62,157 nucleotides of DNA from a virus. Both the position numbers and the translations under genes were made by a program. The notes under the pieces are model-generated. The model had not been told where the DNA came from. It saw only the letters and a program-made list of their open reading frames with translations, and searched no databases. The DNA is taken from positions 1 to 62,157 of the IMG/VR virus record IMGVR_UViG_3300027833_000049. The stretch is one strand, 5' to 3'. Below, piece after piece: positions 41,471 to 49,440 of this stretch (position 1 is the stretch's first letter; each line of letters starts with the position of its first letter).

Positions 41471-41661
41471 TGGATACTAACACTGCAAAAAGAAAGATCG
41501 CTAACTGTATAGCTGCTAGTAAACGTTCTCTCAACCCAAGCTTTCAATCTTATTGGAAAGATACTGCTAATAAATTGGGTGTTAAATACAATGTAGATGT
41601 GAAGGAAATTGAAAAGTCTCCGGAATTTTATCAGTCAGCTAACTCTGCTAGTATGCACTAA
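41470..41661 (+). CDS. Small basic protein
   Basis: A 63-residue protein in TAATG overlap with the preceding gene. Basic N-terminal helix (TAKRKIANCIAASKRSL) and a polar C terminus. Not recognised. A terminator follows 40 bases downstream, so it ends the transcription unit. Confidence 0.6.
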   Translation: MDTNTAKRKIANCIAASKRSLNPSFQSYWKDTANKLGVKYNVDVKEIEKSPEFYQSANSASMH

Positions 41662-41701
41662 CAGGTAGTGTATTATAAACTACTTGATAGAATGTAAATA
41701 T

Positions 41702-41740
41702 ATCCCGGGGCTTCTATATGATAGTCCTGGGATTTTTTAT
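41702..41740 (+). terminator. Rho-independent terminator
   Basis: An 11-pair stem, ATCCCGGGGCT with AGTCCTGGGAT (two G-U pairs), ten-base loop, followed by TTTTTATTT. It separates the early small-gene unit from the late unit at 41792. Confidence 0.9.
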
Positions 41741-41778
41741 TTGTAATAAAGAAAAACATTTCTCCTATAATTAATTGT

Positions 41779-41786
41779 TATAAATA
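41779..41786 (+). promoter_or_regulatory. Late promoter box predicting a leaderless mRNA
   Basis: Exact TATAAATA ends five bases before the ATG at 41792. With T4 late spacing (box at -13 to -6) transcription would start on the A of the ATG. Confidence 0.82.
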
Positions 41787-41791
41787 CTAAT

Positions 41792-42955
41792 ATGATTAAA
41801 TTTAGCAAGTTTATAACCGAATCAGCGTCAAATGACGATAAGTTGACACATCTTGAACATGTGGAAGATCATGTTGTTCACGGTGGTTCAGACGGATTTG
41901 CCCACGCTTTTCATACGCTCAACGGTGTACATGAACAATTGCGAGGCGCTAAAAATAATACTAAGATTACTATGAAGTATGATGGTAGTCCTTCTGTTGT
42001 ATTCGGTACACACCCAGAAACTGGCAAATTCTTTGTCGGTTCTAAGTCAGTGTTCAACAAAACGCCCAAGCTAAATTACACACCAGAAGACATTCAACAG
42101 AATCACGGACACGCACCTGGTCTAGTATCAAAACTGCAAGCAGCATTGACACATCTTCCGAAAGTACATGACGGTAAGGGTATCTATCAAGCTGACATTA
42201 TGCATGCCGGAGATGTTAAGCACGAAGGTCACCGAGTGTCATACAAGACAAACACACTTACATACCATCATCCTGCTGATTCAGAACATGCACAGAAAGC
42301 AGTAAATTCTCACATAGGTGTAGCGGTGCATACAGCGTATGAGGGTAATAAGTTTGAAGACATGAAAGTTAAACAAGGACATGTACCAGAGCTTAAAGAA
42401 CACGCCGATGTACATCAATTGCCTATTCACCATGATGTTTCAAAGGCAGTATACACTCCTTCTCATCAAGCAGAATACAAGAAGCATTTGGATGCAGCAG
42501 TATCAGAGTTTAAGAAAGCACCTAAGGAGTCTCACGCAGCGGTAGCTAAACATATTATACCTATAAAAACTTATATGAATGCTACCGTGAGAGATGGTAC
42601 AACTCCTACACATGAAGGATTTTCAAAGCATTACTCTACTGCAATGAAAAAGAAAGTTGCTGGTGTTAAGACTGAAGCTGCTAAGAACAGGCATACTAAG
42701 ACGCATGACGATACCATGCAACATGTTAAACAGAATAAAGCACACATTGAAAGCGCCATTGCAATGCAGCAACACTTACAAAAAGCTAAGACTGTGTTGA
42801 CAGATGCGCTTAACTCACATAATACAATAGGACACGAAATAGCAGGAGCTCCTGCAAATCCTGAAGGGTATGTTGTCCATCATAATAATAAACCATCTAA
42901 GTTTGTGCATAGACACGAGTTTAGTGCTGCAAACTTTGCAAGGGCAGGTGATTAA
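41792..42955 (+). CDS. Ligase-like (KxDG) protein with capsid-targeting-like N terminus
   Basis: A 387-residue protein. The N terminus MIKFSKFITES resembles the capsid-targeting sequence of T4 internal proteins (MKTYQEFIAEA type), and I-T-E10 before Ser fits gp21 cleavage. Nucleotidyl-transferase (DNA/RNA ligase superfamily) motifs are visible: KYDG (Lys62-Gly65, the nucleotide-accepting Lys), VGSKSVF (motif III-like), and EGYVVH (Glu358) with a following Lys370 (motifs IV and V). The middle is rich in His and Lys. It may be packaged and ejected; that is inference. No ribosome site is possible if its mRNA is leaderless. Overlaps the nucleotidyltransferase gene by one base. Confidence 0.72.
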   Translation: MIKFSKFITESASNDDKLTHLEHVEDHVVHGGSDGFAHAFHTLNGVHEQLRGAKNNTKITMKYDGSPSVVFGTHPETGKFFVGSKSVFNKTPKLNYTPEDIQQNHGHAPGLVSKLQAALTHLPKVHDGKGIYQADIMHAGDVKHEGHRVSYKTNTLTYHHPADSEHAQKAVNSHIGVAVHTAYEGNKFEDMKVKQGHVPELKEHADVHQLPIHHDVSKAVYTPSHQAEYKKHLDAAVSEFKKAPKESHAAVAKHIIPIKTYMNATVRDGTTPTHEGFSKHYSTAMKKKVAGVKTEAAKNRHTKTHDDTMQHVKQNKAHIESAIAMQQHLQKAKTVLTDALNSHNTIGHEIAGAPANPEGYVVHHNNKPSKFVHRHEFSAANFARAGD

Positions 42956-43590
42956 TGGCTGACAAGCATATGGTATTCTCATTCGGCAGGATGTCTCCTC
43001 CGACGGCAGGACACAGTAAAGTTGTGGATCATGTTACTAATACTGCCTCTAAACTAGGTGCGGATCATCGGGTTATTGTAAGTCATTCACAAGACAAGAA
43101 TAAGAACCCGCTACACCCACAGCATAAAGTAGATTATTTGAAGCATGTTCACCCGACTGCAAACGTTGAATCCTCTTCTAAAGAGCATCCTCATTTTATG
43201 GCACATCTAGCTAAGATGCACAAGGAGGGCTACTCCCATGTTACAATGGTAGCAGGATCTGATAGAGTAGGAGAGTTTCAAAAATTAGCTGATAAATACA
43301 ATGGTCCGAACGGCAGTTATAACTTTAAACATTTGAAAGTAGTATCAGCAGGACATAGAGATCCTGATGCAGAAGGTACTGCTGGAATCAGTGGTACTAA
43401 GATGCGTTCACACGCTGGTAATAACGATTATAAATCATTTAAGTCAGGGTTGCATCCTAATGCATCTGACGAACATGCGAAGAAATTATTTACTGCAACT
43501 CGCACTGGTATGGGTTTACATAAAGAACAAACAAGATTATCTTTTGGAGCATTTTTGAATGAACATAGAAGAAGTATACACTCAACTTAA
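42955..43590 (+). CDS. Cytidylyltransferase-fold nucleotidyltransferase
   Basis: A 211-residue protein of the HxGH nucleotidyltransferase superfamily. FSFGRMSPPTAGHSKVV (about 8-24) holds the T-x-G-H motif, and ISGTKMRS (about 145-152) is the equivalent of the ISSTxxR motif. NMN adenylyltransferase-like chemistry is likely, substrate unknown. The C terminus ends LSFGAFLNE, a FxxFLxE motif like the N termini of the neighbouring candidate head proteins. It is co-translated with the ligase-like protein and overlaps lysozyme by 32 bases. Confidence 0.8.
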   Translation: MADKHMVFSFGRMSPPTAGHSKVVDHVTNTASKLGADHRVIVSHSQDKNKNPLHPQHKVDYLKHVHPTANVESSSKEHPHFMAHLAKMHKEGYSHVTMVAGSDRVGEFQKLADKYNGPNGSYNFKHLKVVSAGHRDPDAEGTAGISGTKMRSHAGNNDYKSFKSGLHPNASDEHAKKLFTATRTGMGLHKEQTRLSFGAFLNEHRRSIHST

Positions 43591-44017
43591 AATTGACGAA
43601 GGTGTTAGATATAAAATTTATGCAGACCATTTAGGTCTAGCCACTTTCGGCATTGGGCATCTAGTAATAGCAAGTGACCCTGAATATGGTCAACCTTTGG
43701 GTACAGAGGTATCCGAAGATAGAGTGCGTGAATGTTTTGAGAGAGATTTAGACACATCTATATCAGAGTGCGGTGTACTATACGGCAAAGAAGAATTTGG
43801 TGCATTTCCAGAAGAAGTACAGCAAGTCCTAGTTAACATGATGTTTAACATGGGGCGTCCTCGTCTTACTCAATTTAAGAAATTCAATGCTCATATTCTT
43901 GCTCGAAACTGGTTAAGAGCCGCACATGAAGGCAGAGACTCTAAGTGGCATAGGCAAGTTAATAATAGAGCAGAAAGATTAATGATGAGATTAGATGTAT
44001 TGAAGGGAGTAGAATAA
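43559..44017 (+). CDS. T4-type lysozyme (GH24 muramidase)
   Basis: A 152-residue peptidoglycan hydrolase. The catalytic triad Glu14, Asp23 and Thr29 has exactly the T4 lysozyme spacing (Glu11, Asp20, Thr26), in IDEGVRYKIYADHLGLATFGIGH. QQVLVNMMFNMG is the conserved substrate-cleft helix. No signal peptide, so release to the periplasm needs a holin. Starts inside the end of the nucleotidyltransferase gene and shares a base with the lipase start. Confidence 0.94.
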   Translation: MNIEEVYTQLKIDEGVRYKIYADHLGLATFGIGHLVIASDPEYGQPLGTEVSEDRVRECFERDLDTSISECGVLYGKEEFGAFPEEVQQVLVNMMFNMGRPRLTQFKKFNAHILARNWLRAAHEGRDSKWHRQVNNRAERLMMRLDVLKGVE

Positions 44018-44733
44018 TGTTATCAACTGAGTTTTATGCACATGCTTGTATTGCAGAGCTTGCATACAAAGACATAGATAAAGATGTCAGAAAAGAATTT
44101 AAAGCCCTAGGATTTACTTCGATAAAGTTTATAGATATTGATGGCGCTCAAGCATATGTTCTAAGCAACAAAGAAAGAATCACTGTCGCATTTCGTGGAA
44201 CTGAAGCGACTGAAAAAAGTGATATATACGCAGACTTAGAAATCACGCACGAAAAAGGATTTCACGAAGGATTCTACGAAGAGTACGAGAAACTAGAATT
44301 AGCAGTGCATGGTGAAGTTTCTAAACTCAGAGGACGAAAGAAGCGTCCAGTATATGTAACTGGTCATAGTTTAGGAGCAGCTATTGCTTCTATTTTCTGC
44401 TTTAATTATCACGAAGCAGTAGCATTATATACATTTGGTTGTCCTAGAAACGCATCTTGGTCAAAGTCTAAAGAACTTAAAGTACCACATTATAGATGTG
44501 TAAACAACAATGATATAGTACCTAAGATGCCACCTGCTATCTTGAACTATAGACATCACGGTGAATTGCATTACATCAATTTTTATGGTAATGTCCGTGT
44601 ATTGACTTGGTGGCAAAGGTTTAAAGATTCTTGGCGTGGCCGAAGGGCGGCGTGGAGAAATAAAGATAAGTTTGACGGTATCAGTGATCACGGTATGACT
44701 GAATATTGCAGATGTTTAGAAGACAATAAATAA
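44017..44733 (+). CDS. Class 3 lipase
   Basis: A 238-residue alpha/beta hydrolase. Catalytic Ser118 is in VTGHSLGAA, Asp166 in VNNNDIVPK and His225 in SDHGMTEY. VAFRGTE (57-63) supplies the oxyanion region characteristic of class 3 lipases. No signal peptide. Its overlap with lysozyme (TAATG) points to a role in host lysis, perhaps attacking membrane lipids after the holin step. Confidence 0.9.
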   Translation: MLSTEFYAHACIAELAYKDIDKDVRKEFKALGFTSIKFIDIDGAQAYVLSNKERITVAFRGTEATEKSDIYADLEITHEKGFHEGFYEEYEKLELAVHGEVSKLRGRKKRPVYVTGHSLGAAIASIFCFNYHEAVALYTFGCPRNASWSKSKELKVPHYRCVNNNDIVPKMPPAILNYRHHGELHYINFYGNVRVLTWWQRFKDSWRGRRAAWRNKDKFDGISDHGMTEYCRCLEDNK

Positions 44734-44750
44734 AAAAAGGAGATTGCTAA

Positions 44751-45032
44751 ATGTGGTTCTTGTTACTTAAAGCAGCTTTTACTGGTATATTTGGATCAGC
44801 ATTTGGCAAATGGTTTTTAACAACTCGTATGGGCAGATGGTTTCAAGATAAACTTAATGCCTATATGCAATACTTAGCAGTTAAATATGATATAAAAGTA
44901 GCTAAAAGAGAAGCTAAGTGGAAATCAGAATATCCTGGATTGGTAAAACGATTAGATGATATGGAAAAGGAAATAAAAACAATAAAAAAAGCCTCATCGG
45001 GAGTAAAGAGAGTCCCTAGGAAGAAAGCATGA
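44751..45032 (+). CDS. Membrane-anchored basic protein
   Basis: A 93-residue protein with one N-terminal membrane span (about 2-24), then a basic region and a coiled-coil-like helix ending in KKASSGVKRVPRKKA. Conserved in marine T4-like phages as far as its MWFLLLKAAFTGIFG start suggests. Position in the lysis block makes a holin or antiholin role possible. Preceded by AAGGAGA. Confidence 0.68.
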   Translation: MWFLLLKAAFTGIFGSAFGKWFLTTRMGRWFQDKLNAYMQYLAVKYDIKVAKREAKWKSEYPGLVKRLDDMEKEIKTIKKASSGVKRVPRKKA

Positions 45033-45331
45033 AGACATTTAGCGAATGGTTAGAAGAAGAAAGAGGGTCAGATTCAGATGGTCATAAACGATCTACTGAG
45101 TCAGGCGCTGGATTGACAAAGAAAGGAGTCGCTGCACATCGCAGGGCTAATCCTGGTTCTAAACTACAAACTGCTGTGACTACGCCTCCTAGTAAACTAA
45201 AAAAGGGCAGTAAAGCAGCTAAACGCCGCAAATCTTTTTGCGCTAGAATGTCTGGTATGAAAGGTCCTATGAAAGATGAGAAGGGTCGCCCAACTCGTAA
45301 GGCTATGTCATTGAGACGGTGGAACTGCTGA
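45029..45331 (+). CDS. Basic head-protein candidate with capsid-targeting-like N terminus
   Basis: A 100-residue, Lys/Arg-rich protein that starts MKTFSEWLEEE, resembling T4 internal protein targeting sequences. The rest (LTKKGVAAHRRANPGSKLQT, SFCARMSGMKGPMKDEKGRP) is a strongly conserved cyanophage-type family (DUF6321-like) of unknown function. Basic charge is suited to packing with DNA. Overlaps the preceding gene by 4 bases. Confidence 0.75.
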   Translation: MKTFSEWLEEERGSDSDGHKRSTESGAGLTKKGVAAHRRANPGSKLQTAVTTPPSKLKKGSKAAKRRKSFCARMSGMKGPMKDEKGRPTRKAMSLRRWNC

Positions 45332-45720
45332 TGAAAATTGCATTATTCTTCTTTCTAATTATGTGTGGTATGGGCGCTGTCGGATACTTTTACTACAACG
45401 ACACGCAAGATAGATTGGCGCAACTCAGAGAGAATAATACTAGACTTGAAATTGCTGCACAGACTAGCCAAGAAACAATTGGCCGAATGCAAGCAGATGC
45501 TACACAGTTTGCAGAAGCTAATACAAAACTGCGAGAAGAACTTGATGAGGCAGAAGAATACTCAGACGACCTCGCAAGTAAATTGAGAAGACATAATCTA
45601 ACTGTCCTGACTTTACAAAAACCAGGCCTTATTGAAACGAGAGTGAACAATGCAACAGCAAAGTTATTTGATGAAATGGAAAACATTACGGGTAAGTCTG
45701 CTCCTGCTACTGCTGAGTAG
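45331..45720 (+). CDS. Inner-membrane spanin (Rz-like)
   Basis: A 129-residue protein with an N-terminal span (about 2-20), a long periplasmic coiled coil rich in Gln, Glu and Leu (about 25-90) and a polar tail. An outer-membrane spanin gene starts inside it in another frame, the classic Rz/Rz1 nesting. The ATG at 45331 overlaps the upstream TGA. Confidence 0.78.
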   Translation: MKIALFFFLIMCGMGAVGYFYYNDTQDRLAQLRENNTRLEIAAQTSQETIGRMQADATQFAEANTKLREELDEAEEYSDDLASKLRRHNLTVLTLQKPGLIETRVNNATAKLFDEMENITGKSAPATAE

Positions 45721-46069
45721 TACGACCGCCTGTTCTCTATTTCCTTCACGCAAACCTGAAGAAGTTGTAATAACTCAGGTAGAATATGTAGAAAGGACTA
45801 TTCCTACACAACCTCGTCCTAAGCCTGTATCTCTATATGACATAGAGTTTTATGCTGTCACAGAAGAAAACCTAGATGAGTTTTTGGACAGATTTGAAAA
45901 AGAAAACGGCGACATAGTATTCTTTGCTATCAGTGTTCCTGATTACGAAAACATATCACTAAATATGGGTGAGTTAAGACGATTTATAGAACAACAAAAA
46001 TCTATCATTCTATACTACGAAGAGAATGTGAAACCGAGAGAAGCGGAAGGGACTGATGAAAACATTTAA
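45650..46069 (+). CDS. Outer-membrane spanin-like lipoprotein (Rz1-like)
   Basis: A 139-residue lipoprotein candidate. A hydrophobic leader (17-22 all Leu) ends at S-S-T-T-A-Cys28, a slightly unusual lipobox. The mature part is Pro-rich near its start (TIPTQPRPKP). The gene overlaps the inner spanin by 71 bases in a different frame. Together they are predicted to fuse the two membranes in the last lysis step. The ATG at 45671 is a less likely alternative start. Confidence 0.75.
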   Translation: MQQQSYLMKWKTLRVSLLLLLLSSTTACSLFPSRKPEEVVITQVEYVERTIPTQPRPKPVSLYDIEFYAVTEENLDEFLDRFEKENGDIVFFAISVPDYENISLNMGELRRFIEQQKSIILYYEENVKPREAEGTDENI

Positions 46070-47723
46070 GACCTATCTACTAGACGAAGACTTGCGAAAG
46101 TGGTTCGGCAAAGGAAAAGAAGGCGATTGGGTTCGTGTAGGGACTGACGGTGAAATTAAAGGCGATTGTGCTAGAGAAGAAGGCGAAGGTAAGCCCAAGT
46201 GTATGCCTAGAAGCCGAGCGCATGGCATGGACAAAGATGATAGAGCAAAGTCTGCTCGAAGAAAGCGCAGAGAAGATCCTGTAGCAGATAGAAAAGGCAA
46301 AGGCGGCAAGCCTGTTATGGTAGCGACAGAAGAAACTATCACCGAAAAAAATGTCCCCACTAAACCTGCTTTATGGTCTAAGTACAAGTCACAAGCAAAG
46401 GCTAAGTTTGATGTGTATCCTTCCGCATATGCTAATGGTTGGGCATCAAAGATGTACAAGAAAGCAGGCGGTGGTTGGAAGTCTGTGTCTGAGGGTGTAC
46501 AAGCAGGCGTTGCTGAAGCGTGTTGGTCTGGATACAAACAGAAAGGCATGAAGAAGAAAGGTAATAAGGTTGTTCCTAACTGTGTACCAGAAGAAATGGT
46601 TAGCGAAATGCCTATGAGCGGTCCTACTGGCTCTATGTTTGCTATGAAGAAAGAAGGCAAAGAGCATTCTTGGAAGTCAGAAGGTCATTACACTAAAGAC
46701 GGCAAAGAGTGGACAGGGCCTCAACACGCACACGATGGCCAAGTAATGACAGGTGAGAAGCACACCGCTGATAGTCAAGACTTGTATCACTACAAAGCAC
46801 TTCCTGCTGATGTTAGGAAGAAAGTCGCAAAGACGATTGAAGAGAAGCTTCTTGCTAGAAAGAATAGCATCGGCGACTATATTAAAGATTTCAAGAAATC
46901 TGACGCCCCCCAGTTCAAAGGACGTGGTGAATCAAAGCGTAAACAGATGGCAGTGGCAGCTTACTTAAAGTCCAAGAGAAGAGACGGCGAGAGAGCATTG
47001 GGCGAAGATATCAAATACGACTCAAACATGGGTGCTATGGATTGGGGAACACCCGAAGGCACTGAGTACATGAAAGATGTTACTCCTGGCGAAAAGAAAA
47101 AGAAGTCAAAAGCAATCAAAGAGTCAGGTGCTGCACACGAAACTAAAGCAGAATACAGAAAAGATAATGCTGAAGATGCACCTGAGTTAGGAGATTATGC
47201 TTTTAGTAAACAAGATATTAAAGAGCTAGAATATGAAGCAGATAATTTGTCATATGAAGATGCACTTAGTTTAGGTGTGTTTGATGACGAAATAGATGAC
47301 ACGGAAGTAAATATTACTGAGGTGTTATCAGTACAAGGTCGTCTCAAAAGACGATTCGCAGCAAGAAAGAATAGACAGAAACTTAAAGTAGCCCGTGGCA
47401 TAGCTTTAAGGCGTGGTTCATCACCTGATCGGTTGAAGAAAAGAGCAACTCGTGGTGCAAGGGGTATGGTATATAAACGTCTCCTAAAAGGCAGAGATAA
47501 GTCAGCTCTCCCACCAGCAGAGAAAGGCCGTTTAGAGAAATTGATAGGAATGTATGCACCTCTAGTGTCTAGGCTGGCAGTTAGAATGTTGCCAGGTATG
47601 CGTAAGATGGAAATAAATCGCATGAAGAGCAGGAAAGCAGGAACTAAGTCTTCTAAGAAGTATAAAGCAGCAAGACCTACAGCTAAGAAGCAAACATCGA
47701 AGAAATTCAAAATTAAGAAATAA
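46056..47723 (+). CDS. Internal head-protein candidate (DUF5872-like repeats)
   Basis: A 555-residue, very basic protein. It begins MKTFKTYLLDE, like T4 capsid-targeting sequences. The N-terminal half carries two cyanophage-type domains: DLRKWFGKGKEGDWVRVG with CMPRSRAHGM, and SKYKSQAKAKFDVYPSAYAN with GYKQKGMKKKGNKVVPNCVP (DUF5872-like). The C-terminal 140 residues are Arg/Lys-rich helices and end in a poly-basic tail. Several sites fit gp21 cleavage (VSE before G, IKE before S). A DNA-associated protein inside the head is predicted. No known enzymatic motif. Confidence 0.7.
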   Translation: MKTFKTYLLDEDLRKWFGKGKEGDWVRVGTDGEIKGDCAREEGEGKPKCMPRSRAHGMDKDDRAKSARRKRREDPVADRKGKGGKPVMVATEETITEKNVPTKPALWSKYKSQAKAKFDVYPSAYANGWASKMYKKAGGGWKSVSEGVQAGVAEACWSGYKQKGMKKKGNKVVPNCVPEEMVSEMPMSGPTGSMFAMKKEGKEHSWKSEGHYTKDGKEWTGPQHAHDGQVMTGEKHTADSQDLYHYKALPADVRKKVAKTIEEKLLARKNSIGDYIKDFKKSDAPQFKGRGESKRKQMAVAAYLKSKRRDGERALGEDIKYDSNMGAMDWGTPEGTEYMKDVTPGEKKKKSKAIKESGAAHETKAEYRKDNAEDAPELGDYAFSKQDIKELEYEADNLSYEDALSLGVFDDEIDDTEVNITEVLSVQGRLKRRFAARKNRQKLKVARGIALRRGSSPDRLKKRATRGARGMVYKRLLKGRDKSALPPAEKGRLEKLIGMYAPLVSRLAVRMLPGMRKMEINRMKSRKAGTKSSKKYKAARPTAKKQTSKKFKIKK

Positions 47724-47746
47724 TTTAATATATAAGATTATTTTAT

Positions 47747-47754
47747 TATAAATA
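47747..47754 (+). promoter_or_regulatory. Late promoter box for 47813
   Basis: Exact TATAAATA in an AT-rich gap; predicted start near 47760, leader of about 53 bases with TAGGAAACA before the ATG. Confidence 0.8.
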
Positions 47755-47812
47755 AAGTGTAAATAATTTTATTATTTTAAAATTAACTTTAAAGTAAAAC
47801 TAGGAAACAAGT

Positions 47813-48085
47813 ATGAAAACTATTGTAGACAGCACAACAAATGTATCAAAGTATCTTCTTGCAGATGATAAAGCTGTTGCCATGGGCGCAGACGTTATCA
47901 CTGTTGGTGATCCAGCAGAGTTCATTATCGGTGATATGAACAGCGGCAACGCTACTTTAATCGAAGGCGTATCAACTCCTGAGGATTATATGGGTTGTAA
48001 GTACACCTGCGCTGCTGACGGTACTTTTACCGCAGTTGAAGGCTGGGTTGATCCTCGTATAGAAGAAGAAGAAGGCGGCGAGTAA
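47813..48085 (+). CDS. Small conserved protein of marine T4-like phages
   Basis: A 90-residue protein beginning MKTIVDSTTNVSKYLLADD, with EFIIGDMNSGNATLIEG, EDYMGCKYTC and GWVDPRI: a pattern recurring in cyanophage genomes. It is acidic at the C terminus (EEEEGGE). Function unknown, probably structural or virion-associated given its own late promoter and terminator. Confidence 0.7.
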   Translation: MKTIVDSTTNVSKYLLADDKAVAMGADVITVGDPAEFIIGDMNSGNATLIEGVSTPEDYMGCKYTCAADGTFTAVEGWVDPRIEEEEGGE

Positions 48086-48120
48086 ACTTTAACTCGGTAT
48101 AAATCTTTGCAAAGATTAAA

Positions 48121-48152
48121 AGCTCCTGTATCTACGGTACGGGAGTTTTTTT
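48121..48152 (+). terminator. Rho-independent terminator
   Basis: CTCCTGTA pairs with TACGGGAG around a seven-base loop, followed by seven T. Ends the single-gene unit at 47813. Confidence 0.88.
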
Positions 48153-48182
48153 ATGTCTCCATATTATGCAATATTAATTTTG

Positions 48183-48190
48183 TATAAATA
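48183..48190 (+). promoter_or_regulatory. Late promoter box predicting a second leaderless mRNA
   Basis: Exact TATAAATA ending five bases before the ATG at 48196, so transcription should start on the A of the ATG, as at 41779. Confidence 0.82.
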
Positions 48191-48195
48191 CAAGT

Positions 48196-49440
48196 ATGGA
48201 CAAGAAAAAAAAACAACGATTAGAACAGTTAGTGCGTCAAGGAATTGTTCCTAGCAGCAAGCTTCCTATACTGATGCAAGCCATGAGCAATCTTCACATG
48301 GGCAAACAACTTATGCCAAAAGAAAGAGATGTTTTGGCGAAGTATATGTTCAATATGACTGACATAATGTTGAAAGATACAACCGTATTTAATCGTGCTA
48401 AATTACATACACAAAAAACAAGATACCAAACAGAGGAGACTGAAGTGGACTCTATAGATGAAAAAATGATTGGCGGCGTTGATGTTGTTGACGGCCCAGA
48501 AGATGAAGAGCGTATGAGACACGCCGCTCAAACTAAAGCTAAAAGGCTTTCCATTAAGAAGCGTGATAAATTCAGGCTACTATCACCAGAAGTAAAAAAA
48601 GAAAAAATGAAAGCTGGTGTAGAAGAGCAAGTACTCAAAATGAATGAGGACTATAAAGCTAAGTTTGAAGCCGCACTCAAGAAGTTCGGTGTTTCTAACA
48701 TTCGTGATTTGCCTGCTGATAAGAAGAAAGAATTCTTTAATCATGTTGATGCTTCACATGTAGCGCAGAACGAAGAAGTAGAAATTGAAGAAGAATATAC
48801 AAACTCTCACTTCCTGGGTGGAAATAAAGTTGTCAAAGTTAAAAGCAACGGTGCAACAGGAGAAGTTGTAGGAAGACATCGACAGGATAATGGAGATATT
48901 CATTTTACTGTAAAACACGGTGACACAACATCCAAGCATCCTGGGTCAAATCTTCGAGTACATAAAGAAGAAGTAGAAATCGAAGAAGATATGCAAGTCA
49001 AGCAAGCTATCGGCATTGCTTCTGATAAGCGTTACAAAGGCGGCGACATGACTGGCGCTGTTAGTGCAATCGAAAAGATGCGTAAAGGTTTGTCAGATCA
49101 TCCTCAAGTTAAGGCAGTTCTCAAGCGACAAAACGAAGAGACAGAACAGCTAGACGAGTATGGCAACCCTGCTGCTACACCTGACAGACTTTCTATGATT
49201 AGAAAAGCGGCTGACAGAGTACAAAGTGGACAATCTGGTAAAGATGCTCAAAAACGAGCTAAAGCAGACATGAAGCAGAAAGGCGCTCAAAGGGGCATGG
49301 CTCCTACGAAGAAAGAAGTTGAAGAGCAAATAAATATAATGAGAAAAACTATTAAAGAAGGAACCGTTAGAGAAAAGGTTGAAGCTTACACTGAGTTGAA
49401 TAGATTAATAGAACAATTTAAAATAACTGGAGAATTATAA
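48196..49440 (+). CDS. Virion or prohead protein of cyanophage type
   Basis: A 414-residue, charged and mostly helical protein. The N terminus (KLPILMQAMSNLHMGKQLMP, KERDVLAKYMFNMTDIMLKD) is a segment conserved in cyanophage-like genomes. Motifs EEVEIEEEY and EEVEIEEDM occur twice (about 195 and 259) as an internal repeat. A short beta-rich domain lies between (SNGATGEVVGRHRQDNGD). Several I-x-E sites could be gp21 targets. Likely a virion or assembly protein; no enzyme motif. Confidence 0.65.
   Translation: MDKKKKQRLEQLVRQGIVPSSKLPILMQAMSNLHMGKQLMPKERDVLAKYMFNMTDIMLKDTTVFNRAKLHTQKTRYQTEETEVDSIDEKMIGGVDVVDGPEDEERMRHAAQTKAKRLSIKKRDKFRLLSPEVKKEKMKAGVEEQVLKMNEDYKAKFEAALKKFGVSNIRDLPADKKKEFFNHVDASHVAQNEEVEIEEEYTNSHFLGGNKVVKVKSNGATGEVVGRHRQDNGDIHFTVKHGDTTSKHPGSNLRVHKEEVEIEEDMQVKQAIGIASDKRYKGGDMTGAVSAIEKMRKGLSDHPQVKAVLKRQNEETEQLDEYGNPAATPDRLSMIRKAADRVQSGQSGKDAQKRAKADMKQKGAQRGMAPTKKEVEEQINIMRKTIKEGTVREKVEAYTELNRLIEQFKITGEL

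Noticed and set aside
46073-46660. Reverse-strand frame opposite the internal head-protein candidate
   Set aside because: A by-product of the low-complexity Lys/Gly-rich coding strand; no start signals or protein motifs.
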